From Artemisia argyi (taxonomy: Eukaryota; Streptophyta; Magnoliopsida; Asterales; Asteraceae): a stretch of 64,000 bases of DNA. The first letter of the stretch is position 1. Every line of letters starts with the position of its first letter. Below the pieces are notes generated by a model. That model did no database searches. It was not told where the DNA came from and saw nothing but the letters and a program-made list of their open reading frames with translations. Shown in pieces: positions 21,972-33,400 of the stretch. The translations under genes and the position numbers were made by a program. Location: NCBI GenBank assembly GCA_030686995.1, contig CM060694.1, positions 90,386,762 through 90,450,761 on the forward strand, in the 5' to 3' direction.

Positions 21972-22228
21972 TATATTATATTATTATTATTATTATCATT
22001 ATTATTATTATTATTATTATTTATTATTATTATTTTATTTCCTTTTTTTGAGGAAGAAAGAGTTCATTTCTTTAGTGTATGGATGGGAAACCAACTCCTT
22101 ATAAAATACAAAGGAGCCAATTCCTAGGAGTTATAACTCTCCACTTTTTTATTTCTATTATGTACCAAACACAAGAAATGAATTAAGTTTCATTTCCCCA
22201 CCTCCAATTCTTTGTACCAAACATGCCC
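21381..22228. mobile_element. MITE-like element swollen by an ATT microsatellite
   Basis: Left terminus GGGCATGTTTGGTA at 21381-21394 and its exact complement at 22215-22228. The subterminal DNA on both sides (GAAATGAAATGAAGC; AATGAATTAAGTTTCATT) reads like one small MITE. About 500 bp of ATT repeats sit between. The flanks are TAA on the left and TTA on the right, so a direct target duplication is not certain. Confidence 0.6.
21525..22036. repeat. Compound (ATT)n microsatellite
   Basis: Two blocks of ATT repeats with TTTA and TATA interruptions, separated by about 100 bp of unique DNA (21582-21680, containing GGGGAGCCGAGATACTAACT). The irregular phase changes are typical of slippage. Read length and assembly may be unreliable here. 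Confidence 0.9.
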
Positions 22229-22424
22229 TTAGTTCAGGCCATTTCCGATGCAATTGAGTGAATCAATACAAACATAGAAAACTGTTGAAGCATATGAATC
22301 TTGTTACAATATACATCATAAGAAACTTTCGTATATAACTTTGCGATACATACGGTTTTCATAGTATCCCTTAGTTTGTTATGGTAATTAGGTTTCGTAG
22401 ATTATGTTGGTTGTGGTGATAGCC

Positions 22425-22692
22425 ACGGACGAATCTAGGATTTTCAAAGGGGTGTTGCATATGTTTTTTCGAAAGGGTCTTGCACAATTATTTATTTATT
22501 TATTTCATTATACATACTAAAATTTGCACCATAAAGACTGTTTAGGCTAAAACAAGTTACATTGTAAATAAATAAAGTAGCAAAAGATATTATCGGGGGT
22601 TGCACGTATTAAAAAAAAAAAGACACTTTTTGTAAATAAATTACACTACGTGACAGAAAATCGGGTGTGGCTCGTGCCACACCCGGCTCCCA
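22425..22692. mobile_element. Possible MITE with CCACGGACG ends
   Basis: Left end CCACGGACGAATCTAGG and right end TGCGTCCGTCCTTGG are imperfect inverted repeats, with TTTCAAAGGGGTG and GTGTGGCTCGTGCC inside. Similar cassettes are common in plant genomes. No clear target duplication was found. Confidence 0.35.
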
Positions 22693-23358
22693 AGTGCGTC
22701 CGTCCTTGGTGATAGCATTGGCATTCGGTTATTTGTTTACGTCGTTCCTTTAAGTGTAAGCGATGATGCCAAAACCATTTTGATGTGGGAATTATCAAAC
22801 GAACACATAAAATTCCTCCACATAAAATTCCTCCAAATCGTGCGTTACATCATCCCATCATCAATGAAGGTGTCGCAAATGACGAGATTGAAGGAGACAC
22901 CATGGATGATGGCTGCTAAAACAACTCATCTTCATGGTTTTTAATCTTGTATGATTTTATTAAGAAAAGAAAATAATTACGTATTATGTTAATTATTTTT
23001 AAAAAATACACACTTTGATAAATAATTTTTGAAATTACAATAATCACCTTAAAAACTCCGATAAATACAAGATTCGGACATCAATGCTCCAACAGAATGA
23101 TAATTATTAATTCCCACTAATAACTGAATAAGGATACGATAGTAAAAACACAACCTAAAAACATTAGGGCAAAAAGTATCCGTTAGCTGAACTCGCTTCC
23201 TTATTTTAAAAAGGAAACATCTCTCCCATGTATTAATTCAACTCCAACACCAACTTCTACAAGCAATTACTTAATCTCCACGTTTCATAACAAAAGCTCG
23301 CTAATTCAATCATCTCGTCTTCATCTTCCTCTTCTTGATTTTCTTTTGACATCGATCA

Positions 23359-24120
23359 ATGGCTGAAACCACAGAAAGAGTGAAAGAAAAACGGTGCAGA
23401 AAAGGCGTCGCTAGGTTTTTATCCTTTATTGAGTTTCGTGATGATAATCCAAAGGTTTCTGATATCGTCTTCGCAAAACTTACTGAGATTAGACGAAGAG
23501 AATGGGCTGCAAACAAGAAACTAGTTATTAAGTTTGGTGGAAAGACATTCTTGAAAAATACAAAAACTAAAGATTCAAGAAGAGACAAATCTTCAGATAA
23601 CCCGGTTTCAAAGACGATATTCAATGGTCATGATCATTCTTCTGATGATCAAAGTGTTGAAAATACGAAAAATGAATATTCAGCAAATAATCCGTGTTTA
23701 GTTAAAGACCTAATAATTTCTGATGGTGGGGTGGATTTGAACGATTATATCAGAAGTATTGGTGGATCAAATCTTGAGTTGATGTTTGAAAAACGGCTCA
23801 CTAAAACAGATGTAGCAAAGAGTCAGGGACGGCTTTTGATACCGGTGAAACAAGTAAAGAATCTGGGTTTCTTGACAAAAGATGAGAAAACTATACTGCT
23901 GGAAAATAAAGTGGGATTTAAAGTTCGGGTTCTTGATTCCGAAAGACGCACATGGATGTTGAATCTGGGAATATGGAGTATGTCAGGTAATGAAAACTAC
24001 GTGTTTAAATCTGGGTGGAATCAAGTTGTGGATGCGAATGGGTTGAAGGAAAATAGGATGGTATGTGTTTGGTCGTTTAGGGTTGATGAGCAGATTTGTT
24101 TTGTTCTTGTTCGTGTTTGA
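23359..24120 (+). CDS. B3 DNA-binding domain protein, copy A (intact)
   Basis: Single-exon gene, 253 aa, ATG at 23359 preceded by a pyrimidine-rich leader that is conserved before copy B. Residues about 141-253 form a B3-type domain: FEKRLTKTDV, then QGRLLIPVKQV, a helix with LTKDEKTILLEN, the RRTWMLNLGIW strand, and the typical GWNQVVDANGLKEN turn and final VWSFRVDEQ strand. The N-terminal 140 residues are charged (KEKRCRKG) and partly low-complexity. The arrangement resembles the DUF313 group of small plant B3 proteins, nuclear and presumed sequence-specific DNA binders; the target is unknown. No frame damage was seen. Copy B, at 35947-36684, is a close paralogue. Confidence 0.85.
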   Translation: MAETTERVKEKRCRKGVARFLSFIEFRDDNPKVSDIVFAKLTEIRRREWAANKKLVIKFGGKTFLKNTKTKDSRRDKSSDNPVSKTIFNGHDHSSDDQSVENTKNEYSANNPCLVKDLIISDGGVDLNDYIRSIGGSNLELMFEKRLTKTDVAKSQGRLLIPVKQVKNLGFLTKDEKTILLENKVGFKVRVLDSERRTWMLNLGIWSMSGNENYVFKSGWNQVVDANGLKENRMVCVWSFRVDEQICFVLVRV

Positions 24121-26768
24121 AGATTATAATCATGTTAACTGGTTTGTGTTGGGTTTACTGGGTTTAACTAATTAGGGTAAAGCGCTGGTAAAAGTTGAGA
24201 TTAATTCTTTTAATCTGATTTGATATAAGTTGCCGGCACAAATGGATTTAAGGAAAAACAACTTTGTTTTGCTGTTCGTGTTTAAAGACCAAAAGATACA
24301 TGTTTTATGGTTTTACAAGTCTTGTTGTTCAAGTAGGTTTAATTACCAGATTCATTTGTTTATGGGATATATGTTTTGTTAGCGTTTTAGTACCAGTTGT
24401 AGATTAGCATTGATTCTTTTTAATTAGTTTGTTTTGGTAAAGATCCAGTTTGAGTTTAATTGATGTTATGATTGAACATAGCTAGAGTATGTAAAGATCA
24501 TCGCCAACATAGTTCTTTGAATATATTTCTGTTTTTACTTTGCATCGAACTAATTAGATTCTACAAATTCGTTGATTTATAATGACTCGCCATACATGCA
24601 ACATTAGTATCAATTACTGACTGTCATTTATATGTGACAAAAAAATCATGTAGTCATTTGGATTGGGACGTGCAGAGCAAGTTAATGAAATTTCAAATAT
24701 TGGGACATGACTATAAGAATAAAAACATGTAAGAACATATATTTGTATCTTAACACATCTAAAAGCCGAGAAAAATATCCATAAATCGCTTAGAAAATCT
24801 AAAGGAAACTACCCCGCAAATGATAAAATACTTAAACCGCAAGAGCCACCAACGTGTTCTTTAACCGGTTTTAGCACTGGTTTCACCTGGATTGCAAAAA
24901 ATATATATATGAAAGGAAAGAAAGCCAATCTTCAACCAAATAAAAACAAAGGAAATTGGCCTAATTGACAGTTTGTTATGCTCAGAAAGAGACATGATAC
25001 AAAGACTAATTGTTTAAACATATTCACTCTACACAGTTTTTCCATTGCATTATGTAAAGGAACTGTAACTATGAACTCTTCATCAACTTTGTCTTGCACC
25101 ACCAGCTCCCCCAACCCCTTGAAAGGCCAACCCCAAAACTATATATAGACCAGTAATGTGTAGTTTCGAACCACACCAACTAACACACAACTATGTGACA
25201 CAAATATGGATGATAAATTTTGGTATACATAACAATGTGACATTAGATAAATTACTGACATAAGATGTAACGCAATATCCAAAATACTGTAATAAAGTTA
25301 TTCTAATGATGATAACATGAGTTGCAGGCTAGAACTTTACGCAACTGGCGTCGTACATTGCTTCACTGGTACAGATTTTCATAATTTAACAAAAATAACA
25401 CAGGCTTTGGTTCCCAACTAGGCAGTGAATAAAACTAATGTCCCCACTGCATTAGGATTATAATAATAAGTTTATAAGAAAAACAAAGCCAGTAACACTG
25501 CAGTTCGACCAACACTTGATAGCAGCAGAATAGCAACAAACTGGCACCATACGTCAGTTGCTCATCCCCATTTGACCCATTTCGAAATTAAACCTTTTCG
25601 GAACATAGTCAATGCATAATCCTAAAGCTTTATACCGTTGCTGCATTAAACCTTAGGCAACCTTTAATAGCAAACAAAGCAGTCAATAATCAGAACACGT
25701 CTACAAAAACATTAATAGTTTCATCCACAGACAAAGGACATCATATAATCATGAACAGTAGTAGTAATAGTAATTAACCCATTACAGATTTACCACACAA
25801 AAAAAATAAATAAATAAATAAATAAGCTTCAAGCCCAACTGCCATTACATCTGGAATGTGAACACCATACCTGCTGATCCTATATATTTAAGTGAACTGA
25901 AGACCAAATTAAATCTTATGATGTTAGTATATTAATTACACAATTTGGGATGCGATGCCAGGTAAATACAAAGTGCGGCAGCTGATATGATAATCAATCT
26001 TTTATCATATGCCGAGGTTACCAATTAGAAAAATTAAGCCTATTAACCAATCAAATTACTCAATTTCAAACAAATTCGTAATTTTTCGATCGGATGATGT
26101 CATGAAATATATTTATAAAAAATAACATAATTGACAATATCTTTCTTTTTAGATTTAAATAATCAGCTTAAAAGTATTTTTATCATGTTCATTGATCTAA
26201 ACATCATCCTATTGTTTTATGTTTTCTTAGCCTATCGTGCCATGTGTGATATGTCTTATGCTTTCATATTCTTCCTGTGCCATGCATGTATGATGTATCC
26301 TTGCTTTTTCATGCTTTCATTTATTTTTTTGAGCACTGTCTAATTCATTCTTTCACTTTGCCGGAGGTCAGCTTTCTGAAAGTCTCCTTACCCTCGAGTT
26401 TACCCAAGGGTAGAGGTATGATCTGTCTACATTCTACCTCCCTCGTACCCCACTCTAGCGGGATTGGGTATCATTGTCGTTGTTGTTGTTGTTGTAAACT
26501 CAGAATATGGTAGAGGTGTTTATTTTGTAGAGCATTTTGGTACTATCTATTAACATTAACAGTCAATATTAAGAACTTGTGACTTTAGCCCAACATCAAC
26601 TTAAGCCCGAAGTTACCATTTTGGTATAATACAACTAATTGTTTTCTATGTTTGATAGAAAACACAACAATAGCAATTATAAGATACAGAAACATGGTAT
26701 CACAAGTGAACCTCTTTATTCCCAAGTCAAATGGTACAGGGAACACTACCTTAAAGATTGATACAAGT
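24121..26768. other. Module spacer A (between B3 and F-box)
   Basis: Noncoding, but conserved with 36685-39700 (copy B) and in part with 51718-53500 (copy C). Shared landmarks are the TAAACCGCAAGAGCCACC block (24836; 37679), the AAAGTTATTCTAATGATGATA block (25295; 38270; 51721) and the AACTGCCATTACATCTGGAATG block (25838; 38808; 52514). A minus-strand stretch near 25110-25030 (GELVVQDKVDEEFIVTV) keeps most residues in copy B and may be a decayed exon. An AAAT microsatellite lies at 25801-25826. No intact gene. Confidence 0.6.
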
Positions 26769-27228
26769 TGTTGGAAAACATAATCCATTAATCTTTGTTT
26801 TTCAACCTAAAGGCTGCTGCAATTCGACTTAGACGCCAAAGGGAACAAGATGGGTCAAAAGAAGAAAGCCTGTATAATTATCTGTCATGGGCTGCAAATC
26901 CGCAGGCCTCAAAACCCAACAAACCCACTGGACATAAAGATGAAGGCAGTTAGATTTATATAACGGTTATTTTCATTATAACGTTGTATTTTTAGGGTTG
27001 CAACACTTGATGAAACATTGTGACTTTACATGAAGCAACGTTTCATCTCTTATAAATAGATTAGGAATTCTCTGTAAACATTCAACTCTTTCAGATTATC
27101 AATATCAATATAAAGGGTTCATACCCATCTTCTTTTTGTCCCTATTTATCCAACTCTGATTCTGCATGAAGAACATGATTGTTGTTTGATTATTTCGATC
27201 CTGGAAAACCCATAAAACCTGTGGAACA
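26769..27228 (+). repeat. TRIM 5' LTR
   Basis: 460 bp, TG...CA ends, with a TATA-like TATAAATAG near 27052. Confidence 0.92.
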
Positions 27229-27242
27229 TTGGCATCAGAGCC
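27229..27242 (+). other. TRIM primer-binding site
   Basis: TTGGCATCAGAGCC directly after the LTR, a near match to the complement of the initiator-Met tRNA 3' end (TGGTATCAGAGC). Confidence 0.75.
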
Positions 27243-27717
27243 TAGGGGATTAAACAACAACCATTCATGTTTTAATCATCAATCAAACGAACCAACCATG
27301 GATGCCTATTGAAGAAGAAAGATTAGATATGGTTACAACACCAAACCGGTGGTTAACCAAGGAAAAGATGAGATGTCAAAGAAAAGAAAGAAGGCTTTGG
27401 TTTGCAGAATTTTTTAGATATTGTAGTTTTACTACAACAGCCATCAAACCCCAGTTCGGGATGAACCCTACAACCGCGATGGTTGACAAAGGCGGGATGC
27501 CAAAGATGATGAGGATGATGATGGTTACTAAAACCTTTGCCCAATAAACCAAAAGCCATGAAGATATGATCAACCTGGACTTAAGGAAGATCACAACAAT
27601 GATGGTGGGAATAACCAGAAATTGTATCAAACGATTGAAGACATTATGATTAAAGGAAGGCATCAAGGAACAAGAAGATTGATGAAGAAACAAAGATTCA
27701 TAAATTAAGGAGGAATA

Positions 27718-28177
27718 TGTTGGAAAACATAATCCATTAATCTTTGTTTTTCAACCTAAAGGCTGCTGCAATTCTACTTAGACGCCAAAGGGAACAAGAT
27801 GGGTCAAAAGAAGAAAGCCTGTATAATTATCTGTCATGGGCTGCAAATCCGCAGGCCTCAAAACCCAACAAACCCACTGGACATAAAGATGAAGGCAGTT
27901 AGATTTATATAACGGTTATTTTCATTATAACGTTGTATTTTTAGGGTTGCAACACTTGATGAAACATTGTGACTTTACATGAAGCAACGTTTCATCTCTT
28001 ATAAATAGATTAAGAATTCTCTGTAAACATTCAACTCTTTCAGATTATCAATATCAATATAAAGGGTTCATACCCATCTTCTTTTTGTCCCTATTTATCC
28101 AACTCTGATTCTGCATGAAGAACATGATTGTTGTTTGATTATTTCGATCCTGGAAAACCCATAAAACCTGTGGAACA
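27718..28177 (+). repeat. TRIM 3' LTR
   Basis: 460 bp, almost identical to the 5' LTR; preceded by a purine-rich tract. Confidence 0.92.
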
Positions 28178-28588
28178 CAAGTTAGACCCTACATTAAAAA
28201 GTTAAAATTAATGTAACAAAGTTGGCGACATCATTAAATATTTTTGCATTGCACAACATTATCGGAAAAAAAATTGAAAGTCATTCAATACGAAGCTATT
28301 TACTTCAAAATCTCACAGTGACTCTAAGAGAATACCCATCAATCATTAAAAAGATATATATTGCTTATGAAGTTTAGCTTCTGCAAACGGAAAAGCTTAT
28401 ATATATATGCGTCAAATAAATCCGAATCATATGCGTAAAACTTGAAATTTTGTTAGAGTTTAGTAAAACAATTACTTGAACTCAATAAAAAAAAGTAGTG
28501 ATATTTATTAATGGAAGTTAAAATAGATAATGGAAAAACAAAGACAGTGCAATTAAGAATAATCGTCAACGATTAAAGCATAGTTGAA

Positions 28589-29066
28589 CTATCCATTTGA
28601 AGAATAAATACAGCAAACCGAGTGATCAAGGAGAAGTAGCGTTTCCATGTAGGGGGCATGAAGAATGAATCGATCATCTCTTTCATAGATCCCAAGATTG
28701 TTGATGAGTTGTGATGAGGGTTTGTAAACATCAAGCGTAGCTAGCTCGTGGTCATCATTTTGAGTTTCAATTATGAATTCACCACTCTTTCTATTTCCTA
28801 ACACATTAACTATTGATGACTAATGTGTGTTGATGATGTATAGCTTAGTAAAATACTCGGTCATCCATTGGAAGATTACTATCATAAGCAACCCAATATA
28901 TAAACCTATCAATCTAAAGCAACGTGAGTTGATGAATAAAAAATACCTACCTATAGAAAGGTGAGGTGAGTAATCAAGTCTAATTGATTCACGAAGCATA
29001 TTGTTACATGGAATCTTGTTCTAACACTTGGATCTTAGTGTGAAAATCCCAACGTGCCAAGTCATC
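28589..29066 (-). pseudogene. F-box gene relic, copy A
   Basis: The C-terminal 70 residues (28589-28804, GEFIIETQNDD then YMETLLLLDHS) match the end of the intact F-box protein at 54022-55230. Further segments of the same gene follow at 28870-29060 (the CAACGTGCCAAGTCAT region), but a block between them is deleted and the frame is lost. The N-terminal F-box and first half are absent: homology stops at about 29066. No product is expected. Confidence 0.85.
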
Positions 29067-30058
29067 TTTATATAATAAAGAAACTACGATTTGGCAAAAA
29101 TGGAGGTTTCTATTGTCCAATAGGAAGGCTTGGTTTTGCAATTTAGTCTTCGCTAATTCAAAAGTTAAAATTGATCAATGATTTTAATTAAATTTGTGAA
29201 AAAACATATGTGTCAAAATTGTAAAAAATAAACTTTAAAAAACATGGAGGGACCATGTTGCAATAAATAAATTAATCAGCACCACATGCCCAAAATTCGA
29301 ACTTGATAACTTCTAGATTTGCATGCTTTCCAAATTCGAATGTGACACGAACACTAATTTCATCTTATAAATACCCCTTATTTGGAACCTACACATCGTT
29401 GCAAAACATACTCATTCAGTGATTTGTGTAAACAAAAAAGGGCGATTTTCAAAACATCGTTTTATTTTCGTTATCGGTTTTTTAAAACAAATCTTAATTG
29501 TGATTTTATGCTAACCCTAATGTTTGGGCTGTCTTTTTTTCATCGTGTGTTTTTCTTTTGAATGATTGTATGTTTCTAATGTAAATAATTTTTTTGTGTA
29601 AAAGAATTGTTGCAACACGCAACTCGGTTCATTGTCAATGAGTCTAATACTTAATCTAATTTATGTTTAAATTTAGTTAGAACATTGAATACTAAATTAG
29701 CCAAACAAATAAATATTCCCATACACCCTCTATAATTCGTGTTTCAATTTGAAAAACATAAATGAAACGATAAGTACAAGAATGGGACATCAATGCTCCA
29801 ACTTAATGACAATTATTAAATTGCTACTAATAACTGAATAACGATACGATAGTAAAAACATAACCCAAACATTAGGGCAAAAAGTATCCGTTAGCTGAAC
29901 TCGTTTCCTAATTTTAAAAAGGAAACATCTCTCCCATGTATTAATTCAACTTCAACACCACCTTCTACAAGCAATTACTTAATCTCCACGTCTCATAACA
30001 AAAACATACTCTTTGATCATCTTATCTTCGTCTTCTTAATTTCTTTCGTCATCCATCG
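29067..30058 (+). other. Junction of module copies A and B, and B3 upstream region
   Basis: 29067-29610 is unmatched, AT-rich DNA. From 29610 the sequence repeats the upstream region of the first B3 gene (20893-21020 joined to 23059-23358), including the GGCAAAAAGTATCCGTTAGC block. This carries the promoter and leader of the second B3 gene. Confidence 0.6.
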
Positions 30059-30070
30059 ATGGCTAATACC

Positions 30071-30398
30071 TGTTGTCCCAAATGTTACTGGATCGATTTA
30101 TGAATTGCAAAAGTAATATGAATAAGTAAATCTAAAATTTCATTAACAATTGTAAAGTTACATGTAATTACATATATATAAGGTTTCAACCATTGTGTTG
30201 AACCATTGTGACTTTTCCATAGAATGGTTGTGACCATTCGATCTAGCCTAACCATTGTGACCATTCGGTTTGGTGTTTGTCCAACCGAAATAACTATAAG
30301 TTAGTTATTAACTTTCTACTTAACATAAATGGTCCTTCTAACTTTTAACTAACTAATAATAATACTAAGCATAAGTATGAAGATTATTTCGGGTCACA
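30071..30398 (-). repeat. Copia 3' LTR
   Basis: 328 bp; on the minus strand TGTGACCC...GGGACAACA. It contains several copies of ACCATTGTG and ACCATTCG and a GAATGGTTGTGACCATTC inverted pair. Confidence 0.97.
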
Positions 30399-30410
30399 TT
30401 CTCCTCCTTA
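30399..30410 (-). other. Copia polypurine tract
   Basis: Minus strand AAGGAGGAGAA immediately before the 3' LTR; it overlaps the stop end of the polyprotein gene. Confidence 0.8.
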
Positions 30411-33400
30411 ATCTTCATCGTTGCTTCTTGTTAAATCTTGAACTCCGAGCATCTGTCGCATTGTCATGAACTTCAATCTTGGTAGAGCCTTTGTTAGTAT
30501 ATCTGCTCTTTGTAGTTCTCCTCTGACATGTTCTATGTTGATGTGTCCATTCTCTATGCATTCTCGAATGAAATGGTATCGAATGTCGATGTGTTTACTT
30601 CTTCCATGAAATACTGGGTTCTTCACTAATGCTATTGCTGAAACGTTATCGATCTTCAACGTTATCTTTTGTTCTTCATTTCCAGTTAATTCACTGAGTA
30701 ATCTTTTCAACCATAATGTTTGACATGCTGCTGCTGTAGCCGCCATAAATTCTGATTCACATGATGATAGTGCCACTGTCGGTTGTTTCTGAGTGCTCCA
30801 TGTAATGGGTGACTCTCCAAAATAAAATACTACGCCTGTAGTTCCTTTTCCTTGATCAGTGTTGATTCCATAGCTACTATCACTATATCCTGTAATCTTG
30901 CAGCCGCCTTCTTTCTTGTAAATTATGCCATGCTCTCTTGTTCCTTTGATGTATCGGATTACTTGCTTTACTGCTTTCAGGTGATGGTCTTTTGGTTCTT
31001 GCATCCATCTGCTGAGTAGTCCGACTGAATAACTAAGATCTGGTCTTGTATGTAGTAAGTACCTGAGACTTCCAATTAAGCTTCTGTAATAAGTTGCGTC
31101 AACTGATTCTCCATCTTCCGCCTTGACCAACTTAGTACCGGGATCCATTGGTATCTTCGTATCATTACTATCTTCCATGTTTGTTTCCTTCAAGATCTTG
31201 TTAATATAACCTGTTTGCTTGATTGTAATTTCTCCTCCTGTCTGTGTAACTTCTATCCCAAGGTAATAAGCTAACAATCCTAAGTCGCTCATTTCAAACT
31301 TCTCTTCCATCTGGGATTTAAATAATTCTACTTCTTTCTTTGGAGTGCCTGTAATTATTAAGTCATCTACATAAACTCCAACTATAATTGTTGAGTTCTT
31401 GGTCCTCCTTGTATAAACTGCTTGTTCGAGGTTACACTTCTTGAAATCTAATGATTTTAAGGTTTGATCAAGCTTCACATTCCAAGCTCTCGGTGCTTGT
31501 CTTAATCCATATAAAGCTTTAATAAGCTTGTACACTTTTCCTGATTCTCCTGGTTGTACGAATCCTTCTGGTTGTGTAACGTAGACTTCTTCCTTTAAAT
31601 CTCCATGTAAAAATGCTGATTTTACGTCTAAGTGATGAACTTGCCAACCATGATATGCTGCTAACGCTAATATTAAACGAACTGTTTCTATCCTAGCAAC
31701 TGGGGCAAATACTTCATCGAAGTCTATTCCTTGTTCTTGTACGTATCCTTTTGCTACTAAACGTGCCTTGTATCTAATAATCTTTCCTTGTGCATCTCTT
31801 TTGGTTTTAAATACCCATTTGAGTCCAATTGCCTTTTGATTCTCTGGCAATGTAGTAAGAATCCATGTGTTGTTCTTATTTATTGAATCCAATTCAATCT
31901 TCATGGCCTCAATCCATTTATGATCTTTTGATGCTTCCTTATAGTTACGAGGTTCTTCTTCTATGAAGAATAAACTAGGTGTTTCAACGACACTAGCTGT
32001 TTCGTAGATTGCTTTCAAATCCTTTAATCCTCGTACTGGTGTATGATCAATTCTTCCAGAGCTTCCTAACGAGCTTCTAAGTGAACTAATAGTATTTTCT
32101 ATTTCACTTTCTGAGTTAGGTTCGTAATTATATGTTGATGGTGTGAATGGTGAGTTTGGTTGAGAGGGGGAGTTTGGTTCTGATGATGAATCTGGTTCTG
32201 ATGCTGGATCTGGTAAAGGATCCGGTATTGGAGCTACAACGTCATCGCTTCCTATGTTGACAGGTATTTGGTTTGCATTGTCAACTTCCTCTACTACAAA
32301 ACTAGTCCAAGATGTGTCTTGTGTACTTGTATCCTCTCCATTCTTTTCCCAATTCCACGGTTTAGTTTCCATAAATTTAACGTCTCTACTAACATATTTC
32401 TTCTTGGCTATTGGATCATATAACCTACATGCTTTTGATCCTTCCTCTACTCCTAAATAGATCATTGGTATGCTTCTATCATCCAGCTTCTTTAAATGAG
32501 GTGTTGTTATCTTAGCATAAGCTGTGCATCCGAATATCCTTAGGTTTTCTAGGTTTGGTTTTCTACTGTAGAGTGCCTCATATGGAGTTTTATCTACTAG
32601 GGCTCTTGTAGGTACCCTATTTAGTATGTAAATAGCGTGTTTCACTGCTTCCGCCCAAAAAGTTAAAGGTAACTTCATGGCTTTCATCATACTCCTAGTG
32701 GTTGATAACACTGTCCTATTTCTTCTCTCCACTACTCCATTCTGTTGTGGTGAGTATGGTGCTGTTAACTGTCTAGCTAACCCATTATCCTTACAGTATT
32801 GTGTGAATTCATTTGATGTAAATTCACCACCTCTATGTGTTCTAAACATCCTTATTTTCAATCTCAATTCCATTTCTACCTTATGCTTAAATTCCTTGAA
32901 TGTACTAAAGGCTTGGTCTTTTGAAGTAAGAAAGTAAGCCCACATAAATCGTGTACAATCGTCTACTAACAAGAATATTAGTTTCTTGCCTGAGTGTGTT
33001 GCTGGACTTATAGGACCGCAAAGGTCTCCATATATTAAATCCAACGGGTTCTTAGATCTGAATTTAGCTTGGTTTGGAAATGGTGTTCTACTATGCTTTC
33101 CCAATAAACATGCATCACAAATCTGTCCTACATGATTTATTCTAGGTAATCCATCTACTAGACCCTTTCTAGTCATCTTGTTGATATCGTAAAAGTTTAG
33201 ATGACCTAATCTAGCATGCCATAACCATGCTTGGTTATCTATATTTGCTAATAGACATATAGGTGTGTCTATTCGTAGTTTAATATTGTAAAGTCTGTTC
33301 TTAGATCTTTCTACTTTCATCAACAACCTTCTGCTCTTGTCATACAAAGTCAATTTATTCCCGTCCATTATAACTCTACAACCTATTTCTGTAAGTTGTC

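Larger units (their letters stand above)
26769..28177 (+). mobile_element. TRIM (small non-autonomous LTR retrotransposon)
   Basis: Two 460 bp LTRs, 26769-27228 and 27718-28177, both TGTTGGAAAACA...GTGGAACA. By eye they differ at only two sites (G/T near 26830 against 27779; G/A near 27063 against 28012). The 489 bp internal region starts with a primer-binding site reading TTGGCATCAGAGCC, like the initiator-Met tRNA complement used by Ty1/copia elements, and ends in a purine tract (AAGGAGGAATA). The 5 bp target duplication CAAGT flanks it (26764-26768 and 28178-28182). It encodes no pol domain; a short frame at 27302-27547 has none I can name. The element needs a partner for transposition. 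Confidence 0.93.

Noticed and set aside
21525..22036. CRISPR-like or satellite array
   Set aside because: It is a trinucleotide microsatellite without spacers; no CRISPR expected in a plant nucleus.
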